Positions 19,301-26,328 of a stretch of 38,101 bases of DNA are shown here, piece by piece (the stretch's first letter is position 1; every line of letters begins with the position of its first letter). The DNA lies in the NCBI GenBank assembly GCA_012517355.1, contig JAAYVD010000021.1, positions 1-38,101 of the forward strand, written 5' to 3'. This DNA comes from Candidatus Rifleibacteriota bacterium. GTDB lineage: Bacteria > Muiribacteriota > Ozemobacteria > Ozemobacterales > Ozemobacteraceae. The notes under the pieces were generated by a model. It ran no database searches. It was given only the letters and a program-made list of their open reading frames with translations, and was not told the DNA's origin. The translations under genes and the position numbers were made by a program.

Positions 19301-19846
19301 GTCACGCAGGGCGGAAAAGGTGATGTCGGGACCGAGCAGGCCGGCGCACCGCCGGTTGAGGGCGCGGACCTCGCCCGCTCCGGGTGGCTCCCTTTCCACC
19401 ACCTTTTTCATGAGGCCGAGCACCAGGGCGCCCCTGGCCTGGGCCAGGCCCTCTCCAGGCAGCAGGTTCAGCGATTCGCCGCGGGAGCCGGCGAAGCCGT
19501 AGATCTGGGCGCCCGGTCGCCGGAACTCGTGGGCGAAGACCTGCCCGAAGCGCTTCCACAGCAGGGCCCCGGTCCATCGTTCCCCCTCGAGAAGATCCTG
19601 TTCGATGCGGTCGCGCAACCGCTGGGCCTGGTGCTCGACCTGGGTCTCGAGGGTGGCCATCGTGCCGGCCATGGTGGCCAGCTGCCGGGCCCGCTCGTCC
19701 CACGCGCCGATCCGTTGCTCGGCCTCGAAGCTGGCCCGCAGCTCCTGCTCGGCGTAGAAGCCGGCCAGGGGCAGCAGCGAGAGCAGGAAGGGAACGAGCC
19801 AGACCGTCCAGGGAACTGGGGCGGGTGGGGCGGTGGCGGTGATCAC
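16316..19846 (-). CDS. Membrane class III nucleotidyl cyclase homologue, C1-like (metal Asp residues present)
   Basis: This protein of 1176 residues has a TM at 13-30, a sensor region, a linker with five palindromic-element units (about 283-454), a central TM group, a second sensor region, a TM and HAMP, and a cyclase domain from about 1000. Both metal sites are present: VLTSDIRSFTTLSE and QFIGDAVVAAF. The substrate Lys is Gln (LVEQF), and the segment aligned with GDTVNLAAR reads GEVPHQAER, losing Asp and Asn but keeping Arg. This complements the next gene 5 bases downstream. Start: GTG at 19846 has GAGG upstream and overlaps a 16-codon leader ORF. A TTG at 19978 would lengthen the protein, but it lies upstream of a -10-like TATCAT. 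Confidence 0.85.
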   Translation of the reverse strand: MITATAPPAPVPWTVWLVPFLLSLLPLAGFYAEQELRASFEAEQRIGAWDERARQLATMAGTMATLETQVEHQAQRLRDRIEQDLLEGERWTGALLWKRFGQVFAHEFRRPGAQIYGFAGSRGESLNLLPGEGLAQARGALVLGLMKKVVEREPPGAGEVRALNRRCAGLLGPDITFSALRDHAEGRLMPGLQGGKDLRFLWMPVRPGGRLAGAFLLMLTEVPDPPARKAWLLRQLAGSADHLPALLPFAVYLPAADRIGTPSTPAAPATATVAPAGPDLASDPTGTRAEGIPLRRRGGQQESPVSRTKWPTGTRAERPPDPHEEQRDTAISSAATGPVPLSGPASASRKSLEQAQPDLYRYTFTEIDPDRDPSDPTPEGIPPGQPGGERETPVSQIARGPTGTRSEVPPGPHGERRESLVSRAAKGPTDMRPAIPPDRTAGRRDPPVAGIPGGPSTSPTGGFFFPLENRYTGLSPATLLTSWSLAGLTRQIPANRPTTLAGGWRVFRAILDPNLDGELWLFGRPGLGVTAASPALPLVMGLLAVVWAIALGHWRLTGRTPLASVRWRLLMLYLFLAGMVLFLLDVFGSFFIESARARRQEDLLRHQRDRIADLDREARVVEHRFQQVSRELLASQAWAVALIAEGAAPRPAGVGQAFAAFARPGLALSLDSLVLFHMTTGCRTWEGPDGHPSTGTHGMYYMLGFVLGCCEQMGMGVSSESVRLIQETSGGGTLANALKFGLRREAYWAFYRARQQALTFTGTGRPQLQCYDFVAQEGKLASVIAFRSEALPQWTRYLRARLRRQPPGADQPRLFLAARENRAALPLHPQHREFWQSRAGRSLHELLGLAASSQAAQREIVDEVAYLVQPGTVASTLLYGSIVPLRPLREQAERERRWLGVLLCLLFGAVLAVGLILTDHLLEPLGFVASGLQRVAGGDLAFRLGLDRADELGDLSRAFDEMIQGFEERRTLGRFVSAALDADLSAQDGSARDVPRTQTGVVLTSDIRSFTTLSEEHAPDDVVGMLNAHHERMATALQEAGGLVEQFIGDAVVAAFFDDLPRDAIPRALHGAIAMRRAHEQTQAERAKAGRFTYGIGIGIAWGPILRGTVRASSRRDHVLLGEVPHQAERLEACSKHGLFTRIVVAEEICRACSPERFRQIKGEEAWELVSLEEAE
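18479..18730 (-). repeat. Tandem array of three palindromic elements in cyclase B
   Basis: Three units are joined head to tail. The GGTCGG junctions at 18560 and 18641 are exactly 81 bases apart, and the outer ends are about one unit away. On the gene strand each unit gives 27 residues (starts PTGTRSEVPP, PTDMRPAIPP and a diverged first unit), so the array adds about 83 residues without breaking the frame. Confidence 0.88.
18830..18997 (-). repeat. Tandem pair of palindromic elements in cyclase B
   Basis: GGTCGG junctions at 18911 and 18992 are 81 bases apart, and a third boundary lies near 18830. The peptides begin PTGTRAEGIP and PTGTRAERPP. About 100 bases of ordinary coding sequence separate this pair from the triple array. 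Confidence 0.85.
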
Positions 19847-19893
19847 CCGGCGACCTCGGCCCTGGCGGCGGGGGCGGATCGCGGTCGGCTCAT
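19843..19893 (-). CDS. Possible 16-codon leader ORF of the cyclase operon
   Basis: ATG at 19893 is preceded by AGGAGAGG at a 6-base spacing, the best ribosome site near the cyclase start. It encodes MSRPRSAPAARAEVAG and ends in TGA overlapping the GTG proposed for cyclase B (GTGA). Such an arrangement would couple cyclase translation to that of the leader. It could also be chance, because the GTG start itself is not certain. Confidence 0.35.
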   Translation of the reverse strand: MSRPRSAPAARAEVAG

Positions 19894-19966
19894 CGGGCAC
19901 CTCTCCTCGCCGGCCTTCGTTGATCGGCGGGGGCTGGTCGCTCCACCACCGGGACCGGCGGATTCC

Positions 19967-19972
19967 ATGATA
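19967..19972 (-). promoter_or_regulatory. -10-like TATCAT upstream of the cyclase operon
   Basis: TATCAT on the minus strand lies about 75 bases before the leader ATG, with only a weak -35 match. The 300-base divergent gap up to 20198 also holds a CGTGCGG/CCGCACG hairpin (20090-20107). Confidence 0.3.
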
Positions 19973-20198
19973 CCCCAACCGCTGGGAAGGTGTACCAGGC
20001 TTTGGGGAGTCCCCGTGGTCCCCCTGAGATACCCGTGTGGTGCCGGAACCTGGTGGTGGGCCGTGGGCCGCCCACCCGGCGGGAAGGAGCGTGCGGGCTT
20101 CCGCACGGGGTCGCCGCGGGAACCGTCACCAGAGCGGAAAGACGGTCTGGCATGATCGTTGCACTCCAGGGGGATGGGCGATGGGGAGGAAACTGGCG

Positions 20199-21425
20199 AT
20201 GACACCGGACCAGGACGGCAGGATGCCCGGGGCCGACCAGCAGGATGTCGGCAGTGGGTCCTTGTCGCAACGCATGGCCGCGCCGACCGGGAGTTTCGCG
20301 CGCCGGAAGGGGGCCGACAGAGAGGACGTCGGAAGTGCCCCTTTGCCGCCACGAATGGATGTGGAGCACAGCTGTTTCCGGCCTGGCCTGACTGCCGAAC
20401 CGGAGGTCTCGCCGGCAGTGGTGGGGGCGCTCGTGCGAAGGTGGGGGGAACGGCTGGCGGCTGGGGATCCCCTCCCCGCGATCCTGGCCGAGGCGGGACG
20501 AAACGCTGGAGACCCCGCCCTGGAGGAGGTTTTCGGGCAGGTGCGCCGGGCGGTGGTGGCGGGGCGGCCGCTCAGCCTCGCGCTGGCTTTGCACCCGCGG
20601 GTGTTCCCCGACCTGCTCGTCGGGTTCACACGGGCCGGCGAGGAAGGCGGTTGCCTGGAGGTGGTCTGGGGCTGGTTCGCCGATCACGTGGCCACCCGTG
20701 CCGATCTCGAGCGGTCGACGTGGTATGCCCTGGTCGTCCTCTTCGTCGCCCTGGCCGTGGTCTTCGCCCTGCTGGTGCTCGTCCTGCCGCAGTTCCAGGA
20801 GGTCTTCGCGGACATGCGGATCGAGCTCCCCCTGCCGACCCGCTTCCTGCTGGCGGTGTCCGACTGGGTGAGCCGGCTCTGGTGGCTGGCCGTCCCCCTC
20901 GGGTTGGGGACCCCGGTGCTCGTCTGGCGGACCCGGCGGACCCGCCTCGGCCGCGCCTGCTGGCAGCGGTTGGCCGACCGGCTCCCCTGGCTCGGCCGTT
21001 TCGCCCGGCTGAGCGCCGTCGCCCGCCTGGCGGCCCTGCTGTTGCTGCTCCTGGAATGCCGCGTGCCGGTGGTTCAGGCCGTGGGGCTCGCGGCCGCCGC
21101 GGCCGGGAACCGGCTGGTCGACGAGGCCGCCCCCCGGCTCCGCCGCCTGGTCGCCGCCGGCCGGCCCCTCTCGCACGCCCTGCGGGAAAGCGGCATCCTG
21201 TCCGATCGCGGGACGGCCGAACGGCTGGCCCGCGCCGAGGACGAAGGCCGGCTCGACTGGGGCCTGGCCGAACTGGCCAGGGATGCAGCCACCGAGGCCG
21301 GTCGGGCCCTTCGCCTCGCCACCATGCTCTTCGAGCCCCTGGTGATCGTCGGGTTGGGGCTGCTGATCGGGGGGATCGTCCTGTCCGTCTTCCTGCCGAT
21401 GGGCCACCTCGGCTGCGCCATGTAG
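20199..21425 (+). CDS. Type II secretion / type IV pilus GspF-PilC family membrane protein
   Basis: This 408-residue protein contains the T2SF domain twice (about residues 70-190 and 270-400). The first has the pattern RLAAGDPLPAILAEAG, then FTRAGEEGGCLEVV. The second has LLLECRVPVVQAVGLAA and an RAEDEGRLDWGLAELA segment. Three hydrophobic stretches (about 185-210, 225-245 and a C-terminal one) match the GspF topology. No other secretion genes adjoin it. GGAGGA at 20185-20190 sets the ATG at 20199, and the first 65 residues then come almost entirely from two palindromic elements. If translation instead began at ATG 20355, which has no ribosome site, the elements would lie in the leader. Confidence 0.82.
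   Translation: MTPDQDGRMPGADQQDVGSGSLSQRMAAPTGSFARRKGADREDVGSAPLPPRMDVEHSCFRPGLTAEPEVSPAVVGALVRRWGERLAAGDPLPAILAEAGRNAGDPALEEVFGQVRRAVVAGRPLSLALALHPRVFPDLLVGFTRAGEEGGCLEVVWGWFADHVATRADLERSTWYALVVLFVALAVVFALLVLVLPQFQEVFADMRIELPLPTRFLLAVSDWVSRLWWLAVPLGLGTPVLVWRTRRTRLGRACWQRLADRLPWLGRFARLSAVARLAALLLLLLECRVPVVQAVGLAAAAAGNRLVDEAAPRLRRLVAAGRPLSHALRESGILSDRGTAERLARAEDEGRLDWGLAELARDAATEAGRALRLATMLFEPLVIVGLGLLIGGIVLSVFLPMGHLGCAM
20234..20395 (+). repeat. Two tandem palindromic elements at the GspF-like N-terminus
   Basis: CCGACC at 20234 and CCGACA at 20315 are 81 bases apart. The second unit begins with a near-consensus GTCGGAAGTGCCCCTTTGCC and decays after about 20360. The upstream sequence at 20221-20233 looks like the tail of a further unit. 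They are read in element frame 1 (ADREDVGSAPLPPRM) and oriented with the gene. Confidence 0.82.
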
Positions 21426-21461
21426 GTCAGGGCGGGTCAGGGGCCAAAACGCCAGGCGAGG

Positions 21462-21719
21462 TCAAAACGCATCGCCCCGCCAATTCCCCTTCTTCCAGGG
21501 CGCACCGGGACCCTTCTCTTCGTCGAACTCCCTGAACGCCTCGCCGAGGGCGCCGCTCGAAAGGATCTCCCGGATCGGTTGGGCGGAAGGGATATCCTCA
21601 CGGACATCCATCTTGCCGACCATGACCCGGCCCCACCGGCCCTCGTGTTTCATCCAATCGAAGGTCTTTCCGGCCTCTTTCAGGAGGTCCTTTCCGTCTT
21701 CGCTGGCCCCGAAGAACAC
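21462..21719 (-). CDS. Small hypothetical protein, possibly a truncated gene
   Basis: An open frame of 85 residues starts at a GTG shortly after an in-frame TGA. Third codon positions are strongly GC-rich, so it looks genuinely coding. The product is soluble, Lys/Glu/Asp/Trp-rich (KTFDWMKHEGRWGRVMVGKM) and has no motif I recognise. There is no ribosome site before the GTG and no promoter in view, so it could be the 3' remnant of a longer gene. It converges with the GspF-like gene, 36 bases away. Confidence 0.45.
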   Translation of the reverse strand: MFFGASEDGKDLLKEAGKTFDWMKHEGRWGRVMVGKMDVREDIPSAQPIREILSSGALGEAFREFDEEKGPGAPWKKGNWRGDAF

Positions 21720-21961
21720 CAGTCCAGATCACATGGGGAGAATTGCTGCCCACCGCCGGTGGGAAAACCAGTCGCCTGCGCCTCGGGATGCCTTCCGTCT
21801 GGGCCTGGCTCCTTCCGTAGGGGCCGGCCTTCGTGCCAGCCCGTGCGGGGCCGTCGTTGAGTGGTTCCCTCCGACCCGTCGCGGTTCCTGGGGAGAGGTT
21901 GCCGGTTGCGCCGGCCGGCCTTCGGGGGTAACCTGGAGCCGAAAACCGCAAGGGGGTGCCC

Positions 21962-23269
21962 GTGGCAGGCACGAACGTCGTCCGGTGGCCCGATTTCCCC
22001 ACCCTGGTCCGGGTCCCGCCGCCCGCGACCATGGCCGATCTGGCCGGGGTCATCCGCCGCCTGGGGTGTGCCCGGGACGGCGACCTCTCCATTCTTGAGC
22101 AGGCGGCGAACGGGTTTCCGGGGTTCTTCGAGCGGACCCTCCCGTTCCTCTGGAAGGCGGCCCTGACCGGGCCGGACGTGCTTCCCGCCAGCCTGCCGAT
22201 CCTGCGGGAGCCGGGAGAGGTCACCCTGACGCAGCGGCAATGCCTGGTCATCCTGGCCAATGCCTTCCTGTGCTCCTTCCCCGGCCGGCCCAGCATCAAC
22301 TGCCTGAGCACCCCCGACCTGCCGAGCATCAACTTCGATGAACTGTTCGGCGGGGAAGGCAACGACCAGGCCCAGGTTGCCAAGCTGCACATGTTCTTCC
22401 TCTACGCCGACCGGTGCCGGGAACGCCTGGAGGGCGGCGACCCGCTCGGCCGCCCCCTGCGGTTCCTTCGCCGGCGCGCGGCCCGGACCACCGTCGAAGA
22501 CTGGTGCGGGTGTCCCGCCCCCCTGCTGCCCCCGGTCGTCCATCCGCTGCACGCCACGATCGACGACGCCCGGGACCTGTTGCGCGTCGATTTCGCCAAT
22601 GCCATCATCGGGGGCGCCGCGATCGCCTACGGCTGCGTCCAGGAGGAGATCCTGTTCGCCGTCTGCCCGGAGCTGATCGTCAGCCGCCTGTTCTGCCCGG
22701 TCATGGCGGCCGACGAAGCCATCGTCATCCGCGGAGCCGAACAGTTCGCCCGGCCAGAGGGATATGGGTTTTCGCTGCGCTGCGGCGGCCGGTTCGACGA
22801 CCCCACCCCTCTCGACCGGGACGGCGGGCGCGCCTCCTGGATCTGTGCCATCGATGCCCTGGACTTCCGTGGTGGCGGCGCCCAGGCCCAGTACGAGCCT
22901 GTGAAGGTCCTGCGCGAGCTGAACAAGGCGTTCGCCGGGTTCGACCTGGAAGGGGCCCCCGCCGGGGTGGCCACCGGGAACTGGGGGTGCGGGGCCTTTC
23001 GTGGGGATCCGGAGGTGAAGGCCCTCATCCAGTGGGTGGCGGCCTGCCGGGCGGGCCGGCGGCTCGAGTATTTCCCCTGGGACAACGCCGCCGTCGCCTC
23101 CCGTTTCCCAGGCCTCGCGACCGACCTGGTCCGCCGGAAGATGACCGCCGGGCGCCTGGCCGAATTCCTCCTGAAGACGGTGCGTGGCCGGGGGGTCTTC
23201 GACCAGGCCACCCAGATGGGAAGCGACCCGGGCCGGTCGCAAGCATTCCCGGGGTCGGGTGGCGCGTGA
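21962..23269 (+). CDS. Poly(ADP-ribose) glycohydrolase, eukaryote-type (PARG)
   Basis: This 435-residue protein shows the PARG catalytic region: VDFANAIIGGAAIAY then GCVQEEILF (about residues 208-232), with the catalytic Gln-Glu-Glu and the upstream Asp and Asn conserved. The glycine loop reads GGA instead of GGG. It is followed by CPELIVSRLF, an RGAEQF segment, AIDALDFR, RELNKAFAGF and VATGNWGCGAF (near 337). These blocks follow animal and plant PARG in order, unlike the short bacterial DUF2263-type PARGs. The enzyme would cleave ribose-ribose bonds in poly(ADP-ribose). GTG at 21962 has AAGGGG at 6 bases. An in-frame GTG at 21956 has no spacing. No ADP-ribosyltransferase is in the window. 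The next gene overlaps by GTGA. Confidence 0.88.
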   Translation: MAGTNVVRWPDFPTLVRVPPPATMADLAGVIRRLGCARDGDLSILEQAANGFPGFFERTLPFLWKAALTGPDVLPASLPILREPGEVTLTQRQCLVILANAFLCSFPGRPSINCLSTPDLPSINFDELFGGEGNDQAQVAKLHMFFLYADRCRERLEGGDPLGRPLRFLRRRAARTTVEDWCGCPAPLLPPVVHPLHATIDDARDLLRVDFANAIIGGAAIAYGCVQEEILFAVCPELIVSRLFCPVMAADEAIVIRGAEQFARPEGYGFSLRCGGRFDDPTPLDRDGGRASWICAIDALDFRGGGAQAQYEPVKVLRELNKAFAGFDLEGAPAGVATGNWGCGAFRGDPEVKALIQWVAACRAGRRLEYFPWDNAAVASRFPGLATDLVRRKMTAGRLAEFLLKTVRGRGVFDQATQMGSDPGRSQAFPGSGGA

Positions 23270-23967
23270 GGAACCGTCCGCCCGTCCCACCCCGGACGAC
23301 CGATGGCCGACCCGCCGCCCCGGGCGGTTCCGCGCCCCGTCCCACCCCACGGCCGCTGGGGGGGAAAGCCGCCCCCGGCAAGGCCGAGACGGCCCTGCTG
23401 CCGCCGTTCGCCGGGCTGGCCCCGGAGCGCATCTCCATTCCCGCCAGCCCCGCCGAGTATGCCGCCGCCGTGGCGGCCATCCGGGCCAGCGGCGCGGTCG
23501 GCTTCGACACCGAGACGAAGCCCGTCTTCGCCAAAGGGGTGGTGCGGCCGGGCCCCGACCTCGCCCAGTTCGCCACCGGGGACCACGCCTTCCTCTTCCA
23601 GTTGCAGAGGCGGGACGGCTGGTCCTTCCTCGTCGAGATCCTCGGCGCGGCTGACATCCTCAAGGTGGGGTTCGACCTCCGGTCCGACCGGTCGCTCTTG
23701 CAGCAGCGCCTCGGCATCGAGGTCCAGGGGGTCCTCGACCTGGTCACCGTCTTCCGCCGGCGCGGCTATCGGAACACCACCGGGATCCGGGCCGCGGTGG
23801 GAATCGTGCTGCACCAGGGTTTCCACAAGGCGAAACGGTGGACGACCTCCGACTGGAGCCGCCTGGACCTGCACCCCAAGCAGCGGGAATACGCTGCCAA
23901 CGACGCCTATGCCGCTTTCCGAGTCTGGGACGCCCTCGGCCGCCCGCGTCCGGGGCGGCAGGGGTGA
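23266..23967 (+). CDS. RNase D-like DEDD 3'-5' exonuclease
   Basis: This 233-residue protein has all three DEDD exonuclease motifs: Exo I GFDTETKPVF, Exo II LKVGFDLRSD and Exo III YAANDAYAAF (Tyr-x3-Asp, DEDDy class). It is short and lacks the HRDC domain of RNase D, and so resembles the stand-alone exonuclease family that also includes the WRN exonuclease domain. The first 45 residues are Pro/Ala/Gly/Arg-rich and probably disordered. The start is the GTG overlapping the PARG stop, which implies coupled translation and a shared function, perhaps nucleic-acid repair or turnover (inference). Confidence 0.87.
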   Translation: MRNRPPVPPRTTDGRPAAPGGSAPRPTPRPLGGKAAPGKAETALLPPFAGLAPERISIPASPAEYAAAVAAIRASGAVGFDTETKPVFAKGVVRPGPDLAQFATGDHAFLFQLQRRDGWSFLVEILGAADILKVGFDLRSDRSLLQQRLGIEVQGVLDLVTVFRRRGYRNTTGIRAAVGIVLHQGFHKAKRWTTSDWSRLDLHPKQREYAANDAYAAFRVWDALGRPRPGRQG

Positions 23968-24009
23968 CCGTCCGTGGACACCCGTCCGCCGGCAGTCGAG
24001 GGCGGCAGA

Positions 24010-24090
24010 CGCCCCCGTTGCCCCGCGCGAAACGGGCGTGTGGCGTCATCTCCGTGGTGGCACGGGCGTGGGGCCGCCACCACGTCGGGG
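24010..24090 (-). repeat. Diverged palindromic element after the exonuclease gene
   Basis: CGCGCGAAACGGGCGT, a TCATCTCCGTGGTGG loop region and CCACCACGTCGGGG match the reversed element at reduced identity. It lies 43 bases after the exonuclease stop, in opposite orientation to that gene. The gap 23968-24382 holds no gene. Confidence 0.6.
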
Positions 24091-24309
24091 TTCCCCGCCT
24101 TCCTTGCCATGTCAGGTCCGTCGTCGGGAAAGCGGAGTCCGAAGGAGAGAGACTTCCGCATTTCGACAGAAACCTCGGGGACGGCAGGTCGGGTGAACGG
24201 GGGGGAGTGGCGAAGGGGGGTGCCACCACGACCGGCAATGTCCGATTCGATGGGTTGCTGCAGAAAGAGGCATGGATGCGCCAGTCGAGAGGCTGGGTGT
24301 CGAAAGAGA

Positions 24310-24370
24310 CCACTTCTTTCGAAAAAGTACCATATTAATAATTTGTACAAAATGGGACTGTAGATGTGAA
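24310..24370 (+). promoter_or_regulatory. AT-rich leader/promoter island of the zinc-ribbon gene
   Basis: This is about 50 bases of markedly AT-rich sequence (TTCTTT, TATTAATAAT, TTGTACAAAA) in otherwise GC-rich DNA. TTCTTT (24314) and AATAAT (24337) are 17 bases apart. I cannot fix the promoter more precisely. Confidence 0.35.
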
Positions 24371-24382
24371 AGGAGTCTTGCC

Positions 24383-24940
24383 GTGAACACACGTTGGTTG
24401 ATGGTCGGCGTCCTTCTCCTCGCCGTGGCCGGGTCCCCCGCCTGGGCGATCTTCTGCAACGCCTGCGGGGCCCAGGCGGCCGATGACGCCCGGTTCTGTG
24501 CCTATTGCGGCAAGCCGCTCGCCGCTTCGGCGGCGGCCGGTCCGTCCACCGGACCGGCCCCCGGCCCCGCCGACTCCACCGAGGTGGGCTCGTTCACGGT
24601 GCTGGCGGCGCCCCCTGCCCCCCAGGCCTTCCTGGTGACCTCGAAATATCTGCAGCTCGCCGGCTACCGCGTCTCCCGCGACAGCCTGTTCTGGATCGCC
24701 GAGGTCCGGGGCGACCACGCCCGCGTCTGGTGCGTCGGGGAGCCGCCGGGCACCGGGCTGATCATGGGCTGGGTATCCATGGCCGAGCTCGAGAAGCGGT
24801 CCACCCTGAAGCCGGGAACCACCATCTCCTGCGTGGAACCTCCCCCGCCGACGGCCGAGATCGTCGTCATCCACGACCGCCCCTACTGGCGGCACTGGCG
24901 GCCCCGCTCCTTCCGGTTCCAATGGCACCACCGCGACTGA
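24383..24940 (+). CDS. Exported protein with an N-terminal zinc ribbon
   Basis: This 185-residue protein starts at a GTG with AAGGAG 8 bases upstream. Residues 1-22 are a signal peptide (MNTRWLMVGVLLLAVAG, ending AWA). It is followed at once by a CNACG...CAYCG zinc ribbon (Cys 25, 28, 39, 42). A Pro/Ala/Ser linker leads to a small beta-rich domain (about 75-165) and a His/Arg/Trp-rich tail. Zinc ribbons of this kind are usually cytoplasmic, so one just behind a signal peptide is odd. The hydrophobic segment could instead act as a membrane anchor. Function unknown. Confidence 0.78.
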   Translation: MNTRWLMVGVLLLAVAGSPAWAIFCNACGAQAADDARFCAYCGKPLAASAAAGPSTGPAPGPADSTEVGSFTVLAAPPAPQAFLVTSKYLQLAGYRVSRDSLFWIAEVRGDHARVWCVGEPPGTGLIMGWVSMAELEKRSTLKPGTTISCVEPPPPTAEIVVIHDRPYWRHWRPRSFRFQWHHRD

Positions 24941-25156
24941 TCCGGGCGGCGCGGAGCCGGGCATCCAGGCGCGGCCTCGCCCCTCGCCCCTCGCCGGTCG
25001 CCCCCCGCCGCATGGCCATGGGGCGCTTTCCGTGGCCGGGCCTCCGGGACCCGATCCCTCCCGACGGTATCCCGGACTGGCCAGCCTCGACCCGGGGGTG
25101 AGCGGTATCCACGGGGGACCACCGGTCCGCGGCGCGGCCCTCCCGTGAAATGCCGG

Positions 25157-26281
25157 TCAGTGTGCGGAAACCCCGGCCCCGCCGGCCTCGGCGGCCACCA
25201 GCCAGGGCCCGAGGAACTCGTGGAAATCGGCCAGGGAAACGGTTTCCCGGTTCTCCCGGGTCAGCGGCACGGGGGTGCCGTTGAAGAAGGTCCTGACCAG
25301 GAAGGCGTCACCGTCCCGGTACAGCTCGAAATCGATGTGGGAGGCGTAGGACGGGTTGTTCTCCAGCGGCCGGTCGAGCGCGCTCATCAGGCCGAGGATG
25401 GAGTCGTCGTGGCCGAAATAGAGCTTGCACCTGACCTTCCCCTTCCCTGACGCCACCGCCTGCAGGTCGGCATCGAGCGCCCGCAGGAACCCTGACGCCA
25501 TGTGCCTGGCCAGCTCCTTCGGCACGAACCGGATGGCGCAGGCGCGCATCTTGGTGGCGATGATCCTCTCCAGGTCTGCCTTCCGCAGGTCCTTCGGCAG
25601 CGGTTTCCCGTGCACCCACCGGCAGTAGACGTGGTCGGCGGGCACCAGGAAGTCGTTCAGGTTCCTGACCGGCACGCCCAGGATCCGTCCCCAGCGCCGC
25701 AGGTCGCCGGCCAGGTCGCGTTCCATCCGCTGCCATGCGGGCTGGACGAACCCGTACCGCACGATGAGTTCCTGCACCTTGTCGGCGTCTTCGTGCTCGG
25801 GGTTGATGAGGTTGGGGACCCCGCGGGGGATGGTCATGATGGGCACCGGCTGCCGGAGGTCGGGCAGGGCCGGCGCCCCGTTGTCCAGCCGTGGCCCGGT
25901 GCCGTCAGGATACAGTCCGGCCAGGAAGCACTGGGCGCTCATCACGGTGCGGTTGGCGCTGGTCGACAGCACCGCCACCGCGTCGGGGCGGTAGCGCGGG
26001 GGCAGCAGTCCGAGGGTGTCCACGTACCGCTGGCGCATCCGGCGGCCCAGGTCGAGTTCCTGCCGCATGCCCTCGGGGGTGAGTTCCCCGATCCCTTCGG
26101 GCCAGTCGTCGGGCAGGACGCCGCCTTCCAGTTTCGCGTATGGGGCACGGTCCCCGTGCCGGATGAGGGAGACGGCGAAGACCAGGTCTTCGGCCGCCCC
26201 CGCGGTCGTCACGACCAACAGGAACAGGGCCAGGAACCGGTCCAGGAACCGGCCCCGCCACGACGGACGATGGATGTTCAT
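25157..26281 (-). CDS. Secreted histidine acid phosphatase (AppA/Agp family)
   Basis: This 374-residue protein has a signal peptide (about residues 1-30). The catalytic RHGDRAP is at 41-47, with the phosphohistidine His42. The proton-donor HD motif is in FGHDD near 291-292. The family includes periplasmic phytase, glucose-1-phosphatase and general acid phosphatases, and the substrate cannot be told from this sequence. GGAGG lies 7 bases before the ATG. It follows the trehalase gene by 47 bases on the same strand, so the two are probably co-transcribed. A joint role in scavenging sugar phosphates and trehalose is plausible. The gap 24941-25156 shows no gene. Confidence 0.9.
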   Translation of the reverse strand: MNIHRPSWRGRFLDRFLALFLLVVTTAGAAEDLVFAVSLIRHGDRAPYAKLEGGVLPDDWPEGIGELTPEGMRQELDLGRRMRQRYVDTLGLLPPRYRPDAVAVLSTSANRTVMSAQCFLAGLYPDGTGPRLDNGAPALPDLRQPVPIMTIPRGVPNLINPEHEDADKVQELIVRYGFVQPAWQRMERDLAGDLRRWGRILGVPVRNLNDFLVPADHVYCRWVHGKPLPKDLRKADLERIIATKMRACAIRFVPKELARHMASGFLRALDADLQAVASGKGKVRCKLYFGHDDSILGLMSALDRPLENNPSYASHIDFELYRDGDAFLVRTFFNGTPVPLTRENRETVSLADFHEFLGPWLVAAEAGGAGVSAH

Positions 26282-26328
26282 GAGGTCACCTCCGGAAATG
26301 ACGGTTGGTCAGGGTTGCCCGGGGCCGG

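Noticed and set aside
19846-19978. TTG at 19978 as the start of cyclase B
   Set aside because: No ribosome site, and it lies upstream of the -10-like TATCAT. The GTG at 19846 with GAGG upstream fits better, though this is not certain.
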